This document shows positions 1-9,712 of a DNA stretch of 64,000 nucleotides, piece after piece (position 1 is the first letter of the stretch; every line of letters begins with the position of its first letter). A model generated the notes under the pieces. That model saw nothing but the letters and a program-made list of their open reading frames with translations, did not search any database and was not told where the DNA came from. Source of the stretch: Nitrosomonas mobilis (lineage in GTDB: Bacteria > Pseudomonadota > Gammaproteobacteria > Burkholderiales > Nitrosomonadaceae); assembly GCF_900103035.1 (NCBI RefSeq), contig NZ_FMWO01000057.1, positions 1 to 64,000 on the forward strand. Direction: 5' to 3'. The translations under genes were made by a program, and so were the position numbers.

Positions 1-655
1 CAACTGATACGCACGGAAGCCGAGGAAGGTGGCACAGCATCATTCGTGCAGGATGGATCACTTTTGTTTTTCCTGCTGTCGAGAATAATCTCAGAACGAA
101 GCTGCGCGTTGGGCACGAGCACGCCATGGAAACGAATGAGGCTGAGCCTTGGCCTGAGAACTGCCGCGGCCAGCCGCTCATTGGCAATTGCCGGTCGCGT
201 AATGTAACGTCACAGGTGCTTCCGTTCCTTGCGCTGATTCATGGCGCAACGCACCCAGAGGCATGCAGGCTAAAGCCGTGGGCGTGGGCGCAGCTTGTTG
301 TATAACGCAGGCGTAAGAACCCATGGGCCAGAAGCCACATTCAAGCAATGCCTCAAATTCGTCTTTAACAAAGTCGGGCAACCCTGAACCGGCTTTCCGT
401 CTCAACCTGTGCAAAGAAAGTTCCGATGTACTCTTGCACCAACCGATACAGGGTGGTTTCTTCCGGTCGGTGCCATTCATTGTGGGGCTGATTTTCAACC
501 ACTGCGTGTTGAGCTGGTTGGCACAGGTTCTTTTGATGGAATTGGGCGCGGGGTATGGCCGTCGACATGATCTTTGAGAACGAATGTTTTCGCTCTCAAA
601 ATCTCGACTTCTCTTGCCAGGCCTTGAGCTGCTACAATCAGTCAGGATAGGGAAT
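1..655 (-). mobile_element. IS91-like element remnant (transposase fragments)
   Basis: The minus strand carries decayed pieces of an IS91-family rolling-circle transposase. The C-terminal side lies at about 1-250. The N-terminus lies at about 330-500 and reads VQEYIGTFFAQVETE, then ECGF..MGSYACV. Frameshifts and stops break it, and the central HUH region is missing. The same DNA recurs near 8.8, 32.1, 43.4, 49.7 and 54.2 kb. The window starts inside it, so its left terminus is not seen. It is certainly non-functional. The family call rests on the zinc-ribbon and HUH pieces preserved in sister copies. Confidence 0.75.
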
Positions 656-860
656 ATGGAATTCAACGCGGAACATGTTGATGAGGCCTGGTCTCAAATC
701 GCAGAGCGCCGGTGCGCGTAACTTGAATCCGGTGCGGTGAAACCAGCTAGCTGGGAACAAATAAAGCTGAAACTGAACCGTGAGTTGTGCAAACATTTTA
801 CTTTCATCCTGAAGTTGCGCCCGATATGCGTAAATCGGTCGTCTGGTATGAAAATCCTTT
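656..860 (+). pseudogene. Toxin-antitoxin relic carried next to IS91 transposase
   Basis: An ATG at 656 opens MEFNAEHVDEAWSQIAERR, which resembles the C-terminal half of the 'putative addiction module component' antitoxins (family knowledge). A TAA at 719 stops it early. About 75 bases on, in another frame (from about 794), FYFHPEVAPDM followed by SVVWYE resembles the start of a RelE/ParE toxin. The pair diverges from the transposase fragment. Sister copies at 9217 and 32693 have the same layout, so the module travelled with the element. Both genes are broken. Confidence 0.6.
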
Positions 861-1019
861 GTTAATCTTGCCTGCCAATGTCAGTAAGGCGTTGATGCAA
901 GCTTATCAATCACTGGCAACCAATTGGTAGAAAACACAAATTGGTTCATTGGCGGAACAAGATGTCGCCAGGAAAGAGGAAGGGGGCAATTAAGTGATAA
1001 AACCTGGTTACAGAGCGAG

Positions 1020-1286
1020 CACGCCAACCAACTCAACTCACCCGGATTTAACGTTACTGTGGATAGCAGCTGATCAGTCCGCAGCTATCGGAGAATTGGC
1101 TAGAAAGCTGCCACATTACCGTAAATATAGTTGGTGTCTGAAAAAAATGGGCTCAACAATATTGATAAAGGGCAACGGCCTGTGATCCACTCGCCATTAA
1201 CACAGCGTATCTTACAAAAAGACGATCTAACTTTTGTTTCGGATCATGTTGACACACTGTTTCCGCGGCATGCACTGGCAGAATAG
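1020..1286 (+). pseudogene. C-terminal stub of an unidentified (possibly peptidase) protein
   Basis: A frame from about 1020 reads HPDLTLLWIAADQS and ARKLPHYRKYSW, then shifts to DKGQRPVIHSPLTQRIL and ends in a TAG at 1284. The pattern (LPHY.KYS, then KG.WPV..SPLT) resembles the tail of some membrane-bound M1/M28-type peptidases from memory, but the link is weak. One frameshift near 1150 separates the halves. The upstream part is lost to the IS91 remnant. It is best treated as a gene relic of unknown origin. Confidence 0.35.
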
Positions 1287-1334
1287 CTACTTTTGTTCTC
1301 AATAGCTTATACACTAAGAGATGGAAGGAATAAT

Positions 1335-1769
1335 ATGATCAACAAACCAGGAAAAACAGCGGGAATTGGAATAGTGTTGCTAGGCTTATCTGCCTGTGCA
1401 AACCATCAACCTATTCTGTATCCCAATACGTATTATCAATCTGTTGGAAGAACCATTGCAGATCGAGATATCAATGAATGCAGGCAGCTGGCTGAATCAG
1501 CTGGAGCCAGGCGAGGAAGTGGGAGTACTGGCAATACGGCAAGAAGAACAGTTGTGGGCGCAGGAGCCGGTGCAGCCAGTGGTGCAGTTGGTGGAGCCAT
1601 TGCCGGCTCAGCTGGGCGTGGTGCTATGGTTGGTGCCGCTAGTGGCGCTACCTATGGATTATTGTCAGGCGTGTTTGGCTCAGGTACGTCACGGCCTGCT
1701 CCCGCCTACATGAATTTCGTAAACCGTTGCTTACGTGAAAGAGGCTACGAGGTGACTGGTTGGCAATAA
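1335..1769 (+). CDS. Glycine-zipper outer-membrane lipoprotein
   Basis: A protein of 144 residues. The ATG at 1335 is chosen because a GGAAGGA ribosome site lies just upstream and the product then starts with a lipoprotein signal: positively charged MINKPGK, a hydrophobic stretch, and lipobox LSAC with the lipidated Cys near residue 21. Residues about 70-115 form a Gly/Ala-rich segment with repeated GAxxGA steps, as in glycine-zipper (OmpA-like/RcpA-type) domains that insert in or span membranes. Cys at about 50 and 132 could pair. It stands alone between two mobile remnants. It probably sits in the outer membrane; no enzyme role is suggested. The exact function is unknown. Confidence 0.8.
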   Translation: MINKPGKTAGIGIVLLGLSACANHQPILYPNTYYQSVGRTIADRDINECRQLAESAGARRGSGSTGNTARRTVVGAGAGAASGAVGGAIAGSAGRGAMVGAASGATYGLLSGVFGSGTSRPAPAYMNFVNRCLRERGYEVTGWQ

Positions 1770-1849
1770 ATTCAGGTTAATCATCAATTTTTATTGCATT
1801 TTGAATTTTATTGCGAGAACAGGAGTTCCAACACGGGAGCAGTTCTTAG

Positions 1850-2115
1850 GGGTATAGGAAAAATAATCGCCCTTTTTCATAAGAACCGAATGTGCCGGGA
1901 AGTCACCCGAAATTCTTAAATTTGTTTTTGATCAGCAGCAAAAAGTGTTGGTTTAAGGCTTTTTTTCGCTATTTTCGTGAAAGACACCCAAGGGAAAAGA
2001 TCAGCCCAGTGATGAAGAGAACTGATAGGAGCGAGCACGGGATTAGGTTGGCTCGAACGGGTATACCAAAACAGATCCTGCGCTGAATGCTCCAGCGGAA
2101 AGCCGATGGCGCGCG
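1850..2115 (-). mobile_element. IS91-like transposase-3' end, solo copy
   Basis: The repeat terminus starts at 1853. The shared body follows (ttcttaaatttgtttttgat, then gatgaagagaactgatagg) and stops near 2060. The next segment, cagatcctgcgctgaat, is also seen at the edge of the copy near 30000 and marks a variant subtype. About 40 bases of the usual body are deleted after the 'gaatgtgccgggaag' part. No transposase coding remains. It abuts an IclR-type stub. Confidence 0.75.
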
Positions 2116-2336
2116 TTTTTGCTGGCCAGCATGCCACTGCAGCAGTTCACAAAAAATACCCTCACCGATCATCAGGCATTGGAACTGGAAATTGAGACGG
2201 TAAAGCAGCAAGGCTGCGCCTTCGATGACGAGGAATTCTTGCCCGGGCTTGTATGCCTTGCGGTGCTGTCCTCTAGTCCCAGTGGCGCTTCCAACATTGG
2301 TGTGGCCACGCCCATAACTCCAATCGGTTCTCGAAA
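2116..2336 (+). pseudogene. IclR-family regulator, C-terminal stub
   Basis: Reading from about 2119, residues LLASMPLQQFTKNTLTD, then QQGCAFDDEEFLPGLVCLAV and PSG..IGVATPI match the effector-binding domain of IclR regulators (family pattern NTITD...GYA.DDEEF..G..C.A.PV). The N-terminal helix-turn-helix part is absent, replaced by the IS91-like end. The reading frame runs on past the family's usual end, overlapping the 3' end of the opposite selO gene. The remnant is non-functional. Confidence 0.65.
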
Positions 2337-2338
2337 AG

Positions 2339-4054
2339 TCACGACGAACAGCTTAAATACGACGACCCACCGACGCCAAACAACTCCAGTGGCTTGGGTC
2401 TATAGTATTTCTCATCCACGCCCTTCGATTGCTCGGCGTATGGCTGTGTCATGACCTCCTGCAGCTCTTGAATTAAAGAGTAGTTCCCCGTATCCGCTTG
2501 CTGATACGCAGGCACCATGAACCATTCCCGCAAACTGTATTTTGGGTTGACGAGTTTCATCTGACGAGAAAGCTCCTCACGAGAGCATGGTTGAGTGAGC
2601 GACTTCCATTTTGTGAGCCACGCTGACCATCGTTTGTCCATCCTTTCCGAGTCTGCATGATATGTCGAGTTCTTGTAGAAGCTTTGTTTGAGTAAGCTAA
2701 TATCGTCGGGCACCATCGAGAGCTCACGGAAGAACATGCTGTAATCAACAGGCGTTAGCTCCATCAGCGTTATGAGTTCGTTGAACAACGCCGGGTGAAA
2801 AACGCCAAGACCAAGTTTGGCAGCCCACATCTCCTCCATTTGCGTTTGCATTGCCTTCGGAAAATCACTTTCGATCTCGTCGAGTTGCTCCAGGCAGTCC
2901 TGATGCGCTGTCAACAACGGCCGTAATGCCGAACAAAACATGTGGAAGTTGCGTTCTGCCGCCACGGGTTGGTTCAGGAACGAGTAATGATGCCCGCCGC
3001 CCGTCCATGGTTGGTAATGCGAATTGAACACATCGCAGAATCCGAATGGGCCGTAGTCGAGTGTGAAACCGCCGGCCGCACAGTTGTCGCTGTTGAAATT
3101 ACCCTGGCAGTAGCCGACGCGGATCCAGTTCGCCACAAGTGACGTGAGTCGGTTGAGGAATTCACGGGCAAGCAACACCACTTTTTCGGTGGTCGCCAGT
3201 TTCTGGTCGATGACGTCATCGTACTCACGATCGATCAAATGCAATACAATCTGCGCGAGCTCCTCCATCGCTCGTGGGTGTTCCATCTTACGGGCACGGC
3301 GACCGAAGAGCTCGAGTTGACCAACCCGAATGAACGACGGTGCCACGCGCGTTGAGATGGCCACTGCCTCCAATACAAGCATGTCCGGATCCAGTGAGCG
3401 TGAGCCCTCCGAGTACCATGGCCGCCGAACCCTCTCCGTTTTTGAGACGTACAGACTCAAAGACCGTGACGTTGGCACTCCGAGCGCGTGCATGTGTTCC
3501 TGCGCTAGGAACTCCCGAACACTCGACCGCAGAACGGCTCGTCCGTCGGCACCACGGCAGTAGGGTGTCCGGCCACCACCTTTTAGCTGCATTTCCCAGC
3601 GCTGACCGTTGATGACGGCTTCAAGCACTGAAATTGCGCGCCCGTCGCCGTATCCGTTGCCGGTTTGGAACGGACATTGCTGGTAATATTCGGTTCCAAA
3701 GATGGAAAGTGCATAGCCACACGCCCAACCGATCTTGCGCATCGGCTCCGGAACATGGGTAAGGTCGCCGGAGAACACGCGGATGAAGTCGGCCGACTTC
3801 GCCATGCTGTCTGCAAAGCCCAGTTCACGAAAAAAATTTTTGCTGTGCGCCACGTACTCGGGGTCTTCAATCGGCGTGGGCGTTACCGGGACATAGTGGC
3901 CCGTAAAGACTTGCCGCGGCGTGTGGTTGCATCCGTTTACTTTCGCGTCAGGGTCGCAGTTGAGAAAATCCATGAACGAATAATTTGCCAATTTTGCGAG
4001 ATCGTCAAGGGTCGCGATGATAGGGGGTGTTCCCTGGGTCAGTCGCTTTATCAT
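2339..4054 (-). CDS. selO: Protein adenylyltransferase SelO (YdiU/UPF0061)
   Basis: A pseudokinase-fold enzyme that transfers AMP from ATP to protein Ser/Thr/Tyr (family knowledge), linked to redox stress. The start is the ATG at 4054, preceded by a CGAGGAGTC ribosome site; an ATG 57 bases further up lacks one. The product is 571 residues, longer than E. coli YdiU (about 480). Visible family blocks are KGGGRTP (158-164), [15 protein letters not shown] (170-184), NSDN (321-324) and DYGPFGF (333-339), which carry nucleotide and metal ligands. The protein ends in CSS, the conserved C-terminal cysteine site where animal SelO has selenocysteine. It lies 65 bases downstream of the MFS gene on the same strand, possibly in one transcript. 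It looks intact. Confidence 0.92.
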   Translation of the reverse strand: MIKRLTQGTPPIIATLDDLAKLANYSFMDFLNCDPDAKVNGCNHTPRQVFTGHYVPVTPTPIEDPEYVAHSKNFFRELGFADSMAKSADFIRVFSGDLTHVPEPMRKIGWACGYALSIFGTEYYQQCPFQTGNGYGDGRAISVLEAVINGQRWEMQLKGGGRTPYCRGADGRAVLRSSVREFLAQEHMHALGVPTSRSLSLYVSKTERVRRPWYSEGSRSLDPDMLVLEAVAISTRVAPSFIRVGQLELFGRRARKMEHPRAMEELAQIVLHLIDREYDDVIDQKLATTEKVVLLAREFLNRLTSLVANWIRVGYCQGNFNSDNCAAGGFTLDYGPFGFCDVFNSHYQPWTGGGHHYSFLNQPVAAERNFHMFCSALRPLLTAHQDCLEQLDEIESDFPKAMQTQMEEMWAAKLGLGVFHPALFNELITLMELTPVDYSMFFRELSMVPDDISLLKQSFYKNSTYHADSERMDKRWSAWLTKWKSLTQPCSREELSRQMKLVNPKYSLREWFMVPAYQQADTGNYSLIQELQEVMTQPYAEQSKGVDEKYYRPKPLELFGVGGSSYLSCSS

Positions 4055-4119
4055 AGGGACTCCTCGTGCGTGGGTTTGATTATAATCAATAGTCTGCATA
4101 GTTAAGTTCATTCCGTCTT

Positions 4120-5307
4120 TCAGTCATCCAACACATACAAATTACGCCCGGCTCCCATGCCGGCAACCACGGCGCCTAGACCAACCAACATCAGAAATAT
4201 GCCTGCAACCTGCCAGTCGCCCGTCATGCCATGCAGCACGCCAAGAAACAACGGGCCAAGTGCCGCCATGCTGTACCCGAAACTCTGTGCCATGCTGGAC
4301 AATCGTGCGGCGGTATCCGCATCGCGGGCACGAATAGCCAGTAACGTGAGCGCCATACTGAAGCCTCCGCCCTGGCCAAGACCCAATGCCACTACCCATA
4401 TCCACACGTCCTCGCTCCTGCCATAAATGCTGCCGCCCAAACCTGCCAGTGTCAGCGTCATTACCAGAAGGATCATTGCCCGCTGGTCGCGCATATAGCT
4501 GGCAACCCAAGGCGCGGTGATTGCGGTAATAACCTGAGCCATGATGGATACGGAAACCGCCAGACCTGCATCGACCGCATCAAACCCCCGGTCTTGGAGA
4601 ATGGTTGGCAACCAGCCAAACACAGTGTAAGCAAGCGATGATTGCAGCCCCATATAAAAGGCGATTTGCCATGCCAGCTTATCTCGGTAAAGGGACTTAG
4701 CAGGTACACTGGCGGGCTCTTTTGGTACTTGCTTACCATTCAGTTGTGCCCACCAAGCTATGGCCGCAATAACCGCTGGTATCAGCCAGAATGCCAACGC
4801 GGGCCGCCAATCACTGGTCAGAAGCTGGCGTAAAGGCTCGGAGGTACCGGCAGCAAGTGCCGCACCCAGGCACAAAGCTGCGGTGTACACGCCGGTTAAC
4901 AGGCTGGCATGGCTTGGGTAATCTCGCTTCACCAATCCCGGAAGCAGGACGCCAGCAATACCAATGCAGCCACCGGCAAAAACGGTCCCAATAAACAACC
5001 CGGCAACCCCTGTGTAAGGCCGTACGAGTAATGCCAGGGCCAGCACTAATAGAACAGCTAGCACAGCTCTCTCAATACCAAGCGTGCGGGCCAGTCTCGG
5101 TGCAAGTGGCGCAGCCAGTCCAAGGAACAACACCGGTAATGTCGTGAGTACGCCCTGCTCGGTGGACGACAGTGCCAGGCTGTCACCAATAGTCCGCAGT
5201 AAGGGCCCAACGCTGGTTAATGCCGGCCGTAAATTTAAAGCCACCAGCATCAAACCGATTAGCCCGAGGATAGCTGAGCGGGGATGATTAACAGTTGAAC
5301 TGCTCAT
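4120..5307 (-). CDS. MFS transporter, CynX/NimT type
   Basis: A 395-residue inner-membrane carrier with about twelve hydrophobic helices and a polar central loop near residues 190-205. The N-terminus [20 protein letters not shown] is the hallmark of the CynX/NimT (cyanate/2-nitroimidazole permease) branch of the major facilitator superfamily. [13 protein letters not shown] (about 230-242) and [19 protein letters not shown] (about 306-324) are also typical. The ATG at 5307 gives a short polar head before helix 1. Substrate cannot be read from sequence; members export or import small organic ions. No cyanase gene is nearby, so cyanate is not supported. It precedes selO. Confidence 0.88.
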   Translation of the reverse strand: MSSSTVNHPRSAILGLIGLMLVALNLRPALTSVGPLLRTIGDSLALSSTEQGVLTTLPVLFLGLAAPLAPRLARTLGIERAVLAVLLVLALALLVRPYTGVAGLFIGTVFAGGCIGIAGVLLPGLVKRDYPSHASLLTGVYTAALCLGAALAAGTSEPLRQLLTSDWRPALAFWLIPAVIAAIAWWAQLNGKQVPKEPASVPAKSLYRDKLAWQIAFYMGLQSSLAYTVFGWLPTILQDRGFDAVDAGLAVSVSIMAQVITAITAPWVASYMRDQRAMILLVMTLTLAGLGGSIYGRSEDVWIWVVALGLGQGGGFSMALTLLAIRARDADTAARLSSMAQSFGYSMAALGPLFLGVLHGMTGDWQVAGIFLMLVGLGAVVAGMGAGRNLYVLDD

Positions 5308-5456
5308 TATCAGGTGCCGAATCCAGGTTATTTGTGAATTGGTGAAAGTAATTATTTACAAGTACGGTGTCATTAAAGCTGCTACAGCATCCCTTGACCG
5401 AACCAGAAGAGAGCGATCAGAAAGCTCTTGGTAAGTCATTACGCTGCTCTGGGTGA

Positions 5457-5885
5457 TCAGTTCATTGCCGTATACGCGCGCAGCTCTTCGTTGACGGTCT
5501 CGGAGAATATCTCTGCCCCCAGCTCGAAGTTCAGTCTCAGACTCCTGAGGTTCAAGTTTGCAGAACCTACAAAACTATATATACGTTTCATCAACACGCA
5601 GAAACTTGGAGTGAGAAAACGGAGCCGGTTGATAATAGATCCTGATACCCCACCGGATCAGTTCAATCAGGGTATTCCGGTTCGCCCAGTTCATATAGGT
5701 AAGGTTGGTTTTGCGGACAAAACAACACATACCTTAACGCCCCGCATAGACGCTGACATGAACCTGGAAATAAGTTCTCGACTGGGCAGGAAGCACGGTG
5801 TGACAATCAATATGGAGTCAGCAGCAATACTGACGACGGCAGCCAGAGTAAGTTCCAGGACATCAATGTGCTGGGCCTGGCTCAT
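5457..5885 (-). pseudogene. Cardiolipin synthase / phospholipase D family, C-terminal half, broken
   Basis: On the minus strand, from 5885, the frame reads ADSILIVTPCFLPSRELI and MRGVKVCVVLSAKPTLPI, then (after a break) IELIRWGIRIYYQPAPFSHSKFLRVDE, then (another break) VGSANLNLRSLRLNFELG. This is the second phospholipase-D half of bacterial cardiolipin synthases: the HSKFLRVDE and GSANLNLRS blocks are the degenerate HxK...GSxNxxxRS motif. At least two frame breaks and the missing first half show a pseudogene. An IS91-like end begins 50 bases to its right. Confidence 0.75.
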
Positions 5886-5936
5886 CTGCTATTAATCGGC
5901 AACCCACGTCACCGTGATGAGTCAGGCTCGTGTTAG

Positions 5937-6665
5937 GGTATAGGAAAAATAAACGCCTTTTTTCATAAGAACCAAATGTACCGGGAAACGGTTTGGTCGT
6001 CAACCTGACCGGGACGTCACTCGAAATTCTTAAATTTGTTTTTGATCAGCAGCAAAAAGTGTTGGCCTGAGGCTCTTTTTCGCTATTTGCGTGAAAGACA
6101 CTCCAGGGTAAAAATCAGCCCTGTGATGAAGAGAACTGATAGGAGCGAGCACGGGATCAGGTTGACTAGAACGGGTCAAAGATCTGCGCAGGCGCTCTAG
6201 GGCGGCGATGATTTTCAGGGTTCCCCTGCAATGCGGGCAATGACTCAATGTCAATATCGAACACCCGCTTGAGCCAACGCGCCCAACTGATACGTACGGA
6301 AGCCGAGAAAGATGGCACAGCATCATTCGTGCAGGATGGATCACTTTTTTTCCTTCTGCCGAAAATAATCTCAGAGCGAAGCTTCGCGTTGGGCGCGAGC
6401 ACGCCATGGAAACGAATGAGGTTGGACGTTGGTACGGCACTCCTGGTATGAGTGTTCCAGGTGTTGTGTGGGCGCAGTTTTCAACGTCAGTACTTTTTGT
6501 ACCTGTGCGACGATCAAGCGCAATCCGGTAGGTGCAAGCCGCCGATTGCAGTGGCGCCAATACTGCATCCGTTCCCATCTCGGCCAGGTAGCCCCCCTTC
6601 TCCTCTACAAGCGCGTCGAATCGGCTGTGTGCGTCTTCAACGACCACAGCTACCGTGGCGTGGGG
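5937..6665 (-). mobile_element. IS91-like element, 3' end plus C-terminal transposase
   Basis: The terminus is at 5939, followed by the full shared body to about 6180. Then the minus strand encodes the transposase C-terminus: VLAPNAKLRSEIIFGRRKK, RISWARWLKRVFDIDIE and APAQIFDPF. A second piece (LAEMGTDAVLAPLQSAACTYR) lies at about 6535-6620. These match IS91-family tails. Stops and frameshifts and loss of the N-terminal and HUH parts make it inactive. It is one of the longest C-terminal copies here. It ends against the pseudouridine synthase remnant. Confidence 0.8.
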
Positions 6666-6677
6666 TGTGTCTCCAGG

Positions 6678-7315
6678 TCATGATCTTCGGGTCCTCTTTG
6701 GTAGTTTTGCAGACCGGGTAGATGCAGGTCGATTTCCCGAAGGTGAGGCCGCGGGCAGATTGATGCGGATTCTACGGTAATCCCCCGGTTCCAGCCCTTC
6801 CAGCGACCAGTCGCCAATACGATAGCGGATCAGTCGCAACGCTGGAAAGCCGACGGCGGCCGTCATTCGTCGCACCTGTCTGTTACGGCCCTCCGTTATG
6901 ATCAGTTCCAGCCAGCTGGTAGGGACCGAATTGCGCCAGCGCACCGGCGGAACTCTGGGCCACAGAGCCGGCTCTTCCATTGCGCGCGCTTTAGCTGGCC
7001 GGGTGCGCCCATCTTTAAGCGTTACGCCGGCCGAAAGCGCTACTATAGCACTTGCAGAAATATTGCCCTCTACCTGCACCCAGTAAGTTTTCGACATTTT
7101 TTGGGTCGGCGACGCAATGCGATGCTGCAAGGAACCGTCATCGGTCAGTAGAAGGAGGCCCTCGGAATCGTAATCCAGTCGCCCGGCCGGATAGGCGCCA
7201 GGAATCTCGATCCAGTCTGCGAGGGTAGATCGGAGTTCTGGCTCGGCCGCCGTGCGTTTATCTGTAAACTGGCTGAGTACATGAAACGGCTTATTGAAAA
7301 GGATGAGCTCAGCTA
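6678..7315 (-). pseudogene. RluE/RsuA-type rRNA pseudouridine synthase, 5' end lost
   Basis: The frame reads ELILFNKPFHVLSQFTDKR, then GAYPAGRLDYDSEGLLLLTDDG, KMSKTYWVQVEG and LIITEGRNRQVRRM..VGFPALRLIR. These are the family blocks of the RsuA/RluE group; the catalytic Asp is in GRLDYDSEG. The C-terminal domain is complete. Upstream of the LILFNKP start there is no ATG, GTG or TTG before a TGA, and an IS1595 fragment begins within about 15-45 bases, so the start codon was probably removed by that insertion. A CTG near 7333 is the only possible start. The coding part is otherwise unbroken, so decay is recent. The likely target, 23S rRNA U2457, is inferred from the RluE resemblance. Confidence 0.7.
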
Positions 7316-7329
7316 TGAGGTAGCTCCCG

Positions 7330-7850
7330 GGCAGGTAATGAGGAAATCAAGTAGGATGGTACGCAAGTAAGACGCCATTTGCAGCGACAATAATAAACAA
7401 ACAGCGAGAACAAGCCACTTTATATACGCTTGACTCCCGTAGCGGGTTTTACATATGAAGCCCTCAAACAATGAATGGTCGGCTGAATGTCTGTCATCTA
7501 CTGCACGAATCGTATCTGATGGTTTGGGGTGTTTCGGGGCGGTTACACATACAGCCGCGCAGCATGAGCGCCATATTGTGGGAAGTGGCGAACTTGCTGT
7601 GCAGCGTGCCGAGTTTCGCTGGGTCAATACGCTTCTTGGCAATCTCAAGACTGCCTTCAGCGGAACCTACCATGCATTCAATCACGCCAAGTTGTACAGA
7701 GTGCTATCTTGCAGAATTCTCCTATCGCTTCAACCGCCGTTTTGATTTGGCTGCCATGGTGCCGCGATTGCTGCGCGCCGCCGCAACGACAGAAACTCTT
7801 CCACTCGGTATATTGAGAATTTCTGAAACAGGTAGCTAATCAGGAAAGGA
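7330..7850 (+). mobile_element. IS1595-family element, 3' half
   Basis: The plus strand encodes the C-terminal half of an IS1595-type DDE transposase: SDGLGCF, HERHIVGSGELAVQRAEFRW, GTYHAFNHAK and, in other frames, RYLAEFSYRFNRRFDLAAMVPRLL. The end reads ctaatcaggaaa, matching the terminus of the longer copy at 58.8-59.7 kb. The N-terminal zinc ribbon and first catalytic Asp are missing. Frame breaks show it is dead. It truncates the start of the neighbouring pseudouridine synthase. Confidence 0.75.
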
Positions 7851-7913
7851 TTTGCAAAAAATACTATGGCACGTTACGTACCTTTATGCAGAATAACCCA
7901 GATATGCGCCTAA

Positions 7914-8796
7914 TTATGCCATATAATTTATCTTGTGACGCCATGCCGCGAAACCAAGGCCAATTAGGACAATGCCGAATAACGAGAGCGAGGTGGGTTC
8001 GGAGATATATTGTTGGTTGGCAGAGATAATAATGTGGATACGTCCTCATGTTGACCCTTCCAACCATTCGCATTCATCAAAGCAATAATATCTAGTGGCA
8101 AACAATTAGGATCAATGACATTGATATTAAATATCGCATCACAGTAAAGGCCCTCATTTATAAGAAATTGACGATCATTCTCAGACAACCGATTTCTCAC
8201 CGTAGACAGACCAAGACCAGTCAAATCAACCTCGCTGGAATCACTCTCCCATGTAAATGTACGTAGTGTTTTCCAACTATTATCGTCGTATACACCAACC
8301 AACGATGTCATAAATTTCATGCTGGCTCCAAATAGGGGAATAAAATAGCTATTTGGTGTGCCATCGAAATTTAATGCTTTCCCATCAAAAATATTATCCT
8401 CTATATAAAAATCGCTTCCCACTCTAACCTCATCTAGATAGAACGGTAGATCGTTCGCTGGTTCCCGAAGGAACCCTCCATTTGGAGAGTCAAAAAAGGG
8501 TCATCGATAATTGCACCATTCGCACCAATCAAGAATCCAGGGTACTCAAGAACGTATTGCGCCCAGTTAAAATGATCAAATCCTCCGATATTCGCCACCT
8601 GCTCAAGAGTGGCACCAAAATTGGGTCTGAACTCGGCAAGCATCGTTGGGCCAGAAGGGGAAACACTCAATCCTCCAGTTTTCGTTGTTTCAACTAAATT
8701 CTGAATAGTAATAGCGTGGCTCGATACGCCACCAGTACCAGAAGCACAATCAGAGATGGAACCAGGTGAACAGCCGTATGCGCTGCTGCCGCCCAC
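7914..8796 (-). pseudogene. PEP-CTERM sorting-domain protein, frameshifted and 5'-truncated
   Basis: The minus strand reads a secreted-type protein: ASGTGGVSSHAITIQ, then VANIGGFDHFNWAQYV. At a run of six T near 8497 the frame shifts to SPNGGFLREPANDLPFYLDE and VGSDFYIEDNIFDGK, continuing to about 8000. A second shift gives the tail ISEPTSLSLFGIVLIGLG followed by AWRHK and a stop at 7914. That tail is a PEP-CTERM signal: an SEP motif, a hydrophobic helix and basic residues, recognised by exosortase. The signal peptide is missing because an IS91-like element abuts at about 8797. Two frameshifts plus truncation make it a pseudogene; the body has no recognised domain. Confidence 0.72.
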
Positions 8797-9216
8797 CGCA
8801 CAAGAGGCAAAATTTACGCCGATTGCAGGAAAAAGTCACCAGTTTCTCATGGGCGCAGCTTGTACAACGCAGGCGTAAGAACCCATGGGCCATGATGCCA
8901 CATTCAAGAAATACATCAAACTCGTCTTTAACAAAGTCAGGTAACCCTGAACAGGCTTCCGTCTCAACTTGTGCAAAGAAAGTTCCGATGTGCTCTTGCA
9001 CAACCGATACAGGGTGGTTTCTTCCGGTCGATGCCGTTCATTGTGGAGCTGATTTTCAACCGCTGCGTGTTGAGCTGGTTGGCGCAGGCTCTTTTAGTGG
9101 AATTGAGCGCGGGGTACGGCCGTCGACATGATCTTTGAGAACGGATGTTTTCGCTCTCAAAATCTCGACTTCTCTTGCCGGGCCTCGAGCTGCTACAATC
9201 AGTCAAGATCGGGAAT
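8797..9216 (-). mobile_element. IS91-like element, transposase N-terminal part
   Basis: The minus strand from about 9010 reads VQEHIGTFFAQVETEACSG, LPDFVKDEFDVFLECGIMA, FLRLRCTSCAHEKLVTFSC and RRKFCLLCGGRQQ. This is the N-terminal zinc-ribbon region of IS91-family transposases (CxxC...C...CxxC), and the best preserved N-terminus in the window. It stops within the broken PEP-CTERM gene. The sequence right of 9010 is the intergenic part between transposase and toxin-antitoxin relic. Confidence 0.82.
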
Positions 9217-9600
9217 ATGGAATTCAACGCGGAGCATGTTGATGAGGCGTGGTTTCAAATCACAGAGCGCCGGTTCGCGCAACTTGAATCCCGGTGCGGT
9301 GAAACCGGTTAGCTGGGAAGAAATAAAGCTGAAACTGAACCGTGAGTTGTGCAAACGTTTTACTTTCATCCTGAAGTTGCGCGCGATATGCGTGAATCGG
9401 TCGTCTGGTATGAACAACAGGCAAAAGGATTGTTTGAGCTCTATTTCCAGCCCATTGTGAATACTGCCACAGCGAATTGCGTGCTGTGGAAGCGCTTCTG
9501 CGCTGGAACAATCTCGTTATGGGCATGGTTATGTCAGGTCCCTTTATTCCGCTGGCTGAAGAAACCGGGCTTATCAACACCATGATGTGCACCCTGATTG
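9217..9600 (+). pseudogene. Toxin-antitoxin relic joined to an EAL-domain fragment
   Basis: An ATG at 9217 opens MEFNAEHVDEAWFQITERRF (antitoxin-like), broken by a frameshift. FYFHPEVARDMRESVVWYEQ from about 9358 is ParE/RelE-like. Immediately after, the frame reads GLFELYFQPIV and, in shifted frames, EALLRWNNLVMG and SGPFIPLAEETGLI. That is the family pattern of EAL cyclic-di-GMP phosphodiesterase domains (ELYFQPIV...EALLRW...P..FIPLAEETGLI). So a toxin start is fused to a fragment of an unrelated signalling gene. All parts are decayed; the junction lies near 9424. Confidence 0.62.
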
Positions 9601-9712
9601 CGTGCAGTAAGGAGTATCCCCTATAGCCAGCTTAGAGTGCTTATTCTCATAATCAACGGTCTCAATTTCACCCGGCGTCTCTCATTGGCGCAAGTGACCA
9701 CAGGAAATTGTT

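Noticed and set aside
178-666. Minus frame MNSIFPILTDCSSSRPGKRS..., repeated at 8964 and 32095
   Set aside because: It recurs because the IS91-like DNA recurs. It crosses frames of the transposase and antitoxin regions and has no domain of its own.
8482-8530. T-run frameshift in the PEP-CTERM gene as phase variation
   Set aside because: The same gene has a second frameshift and a missing start, so simple decay is more likely.
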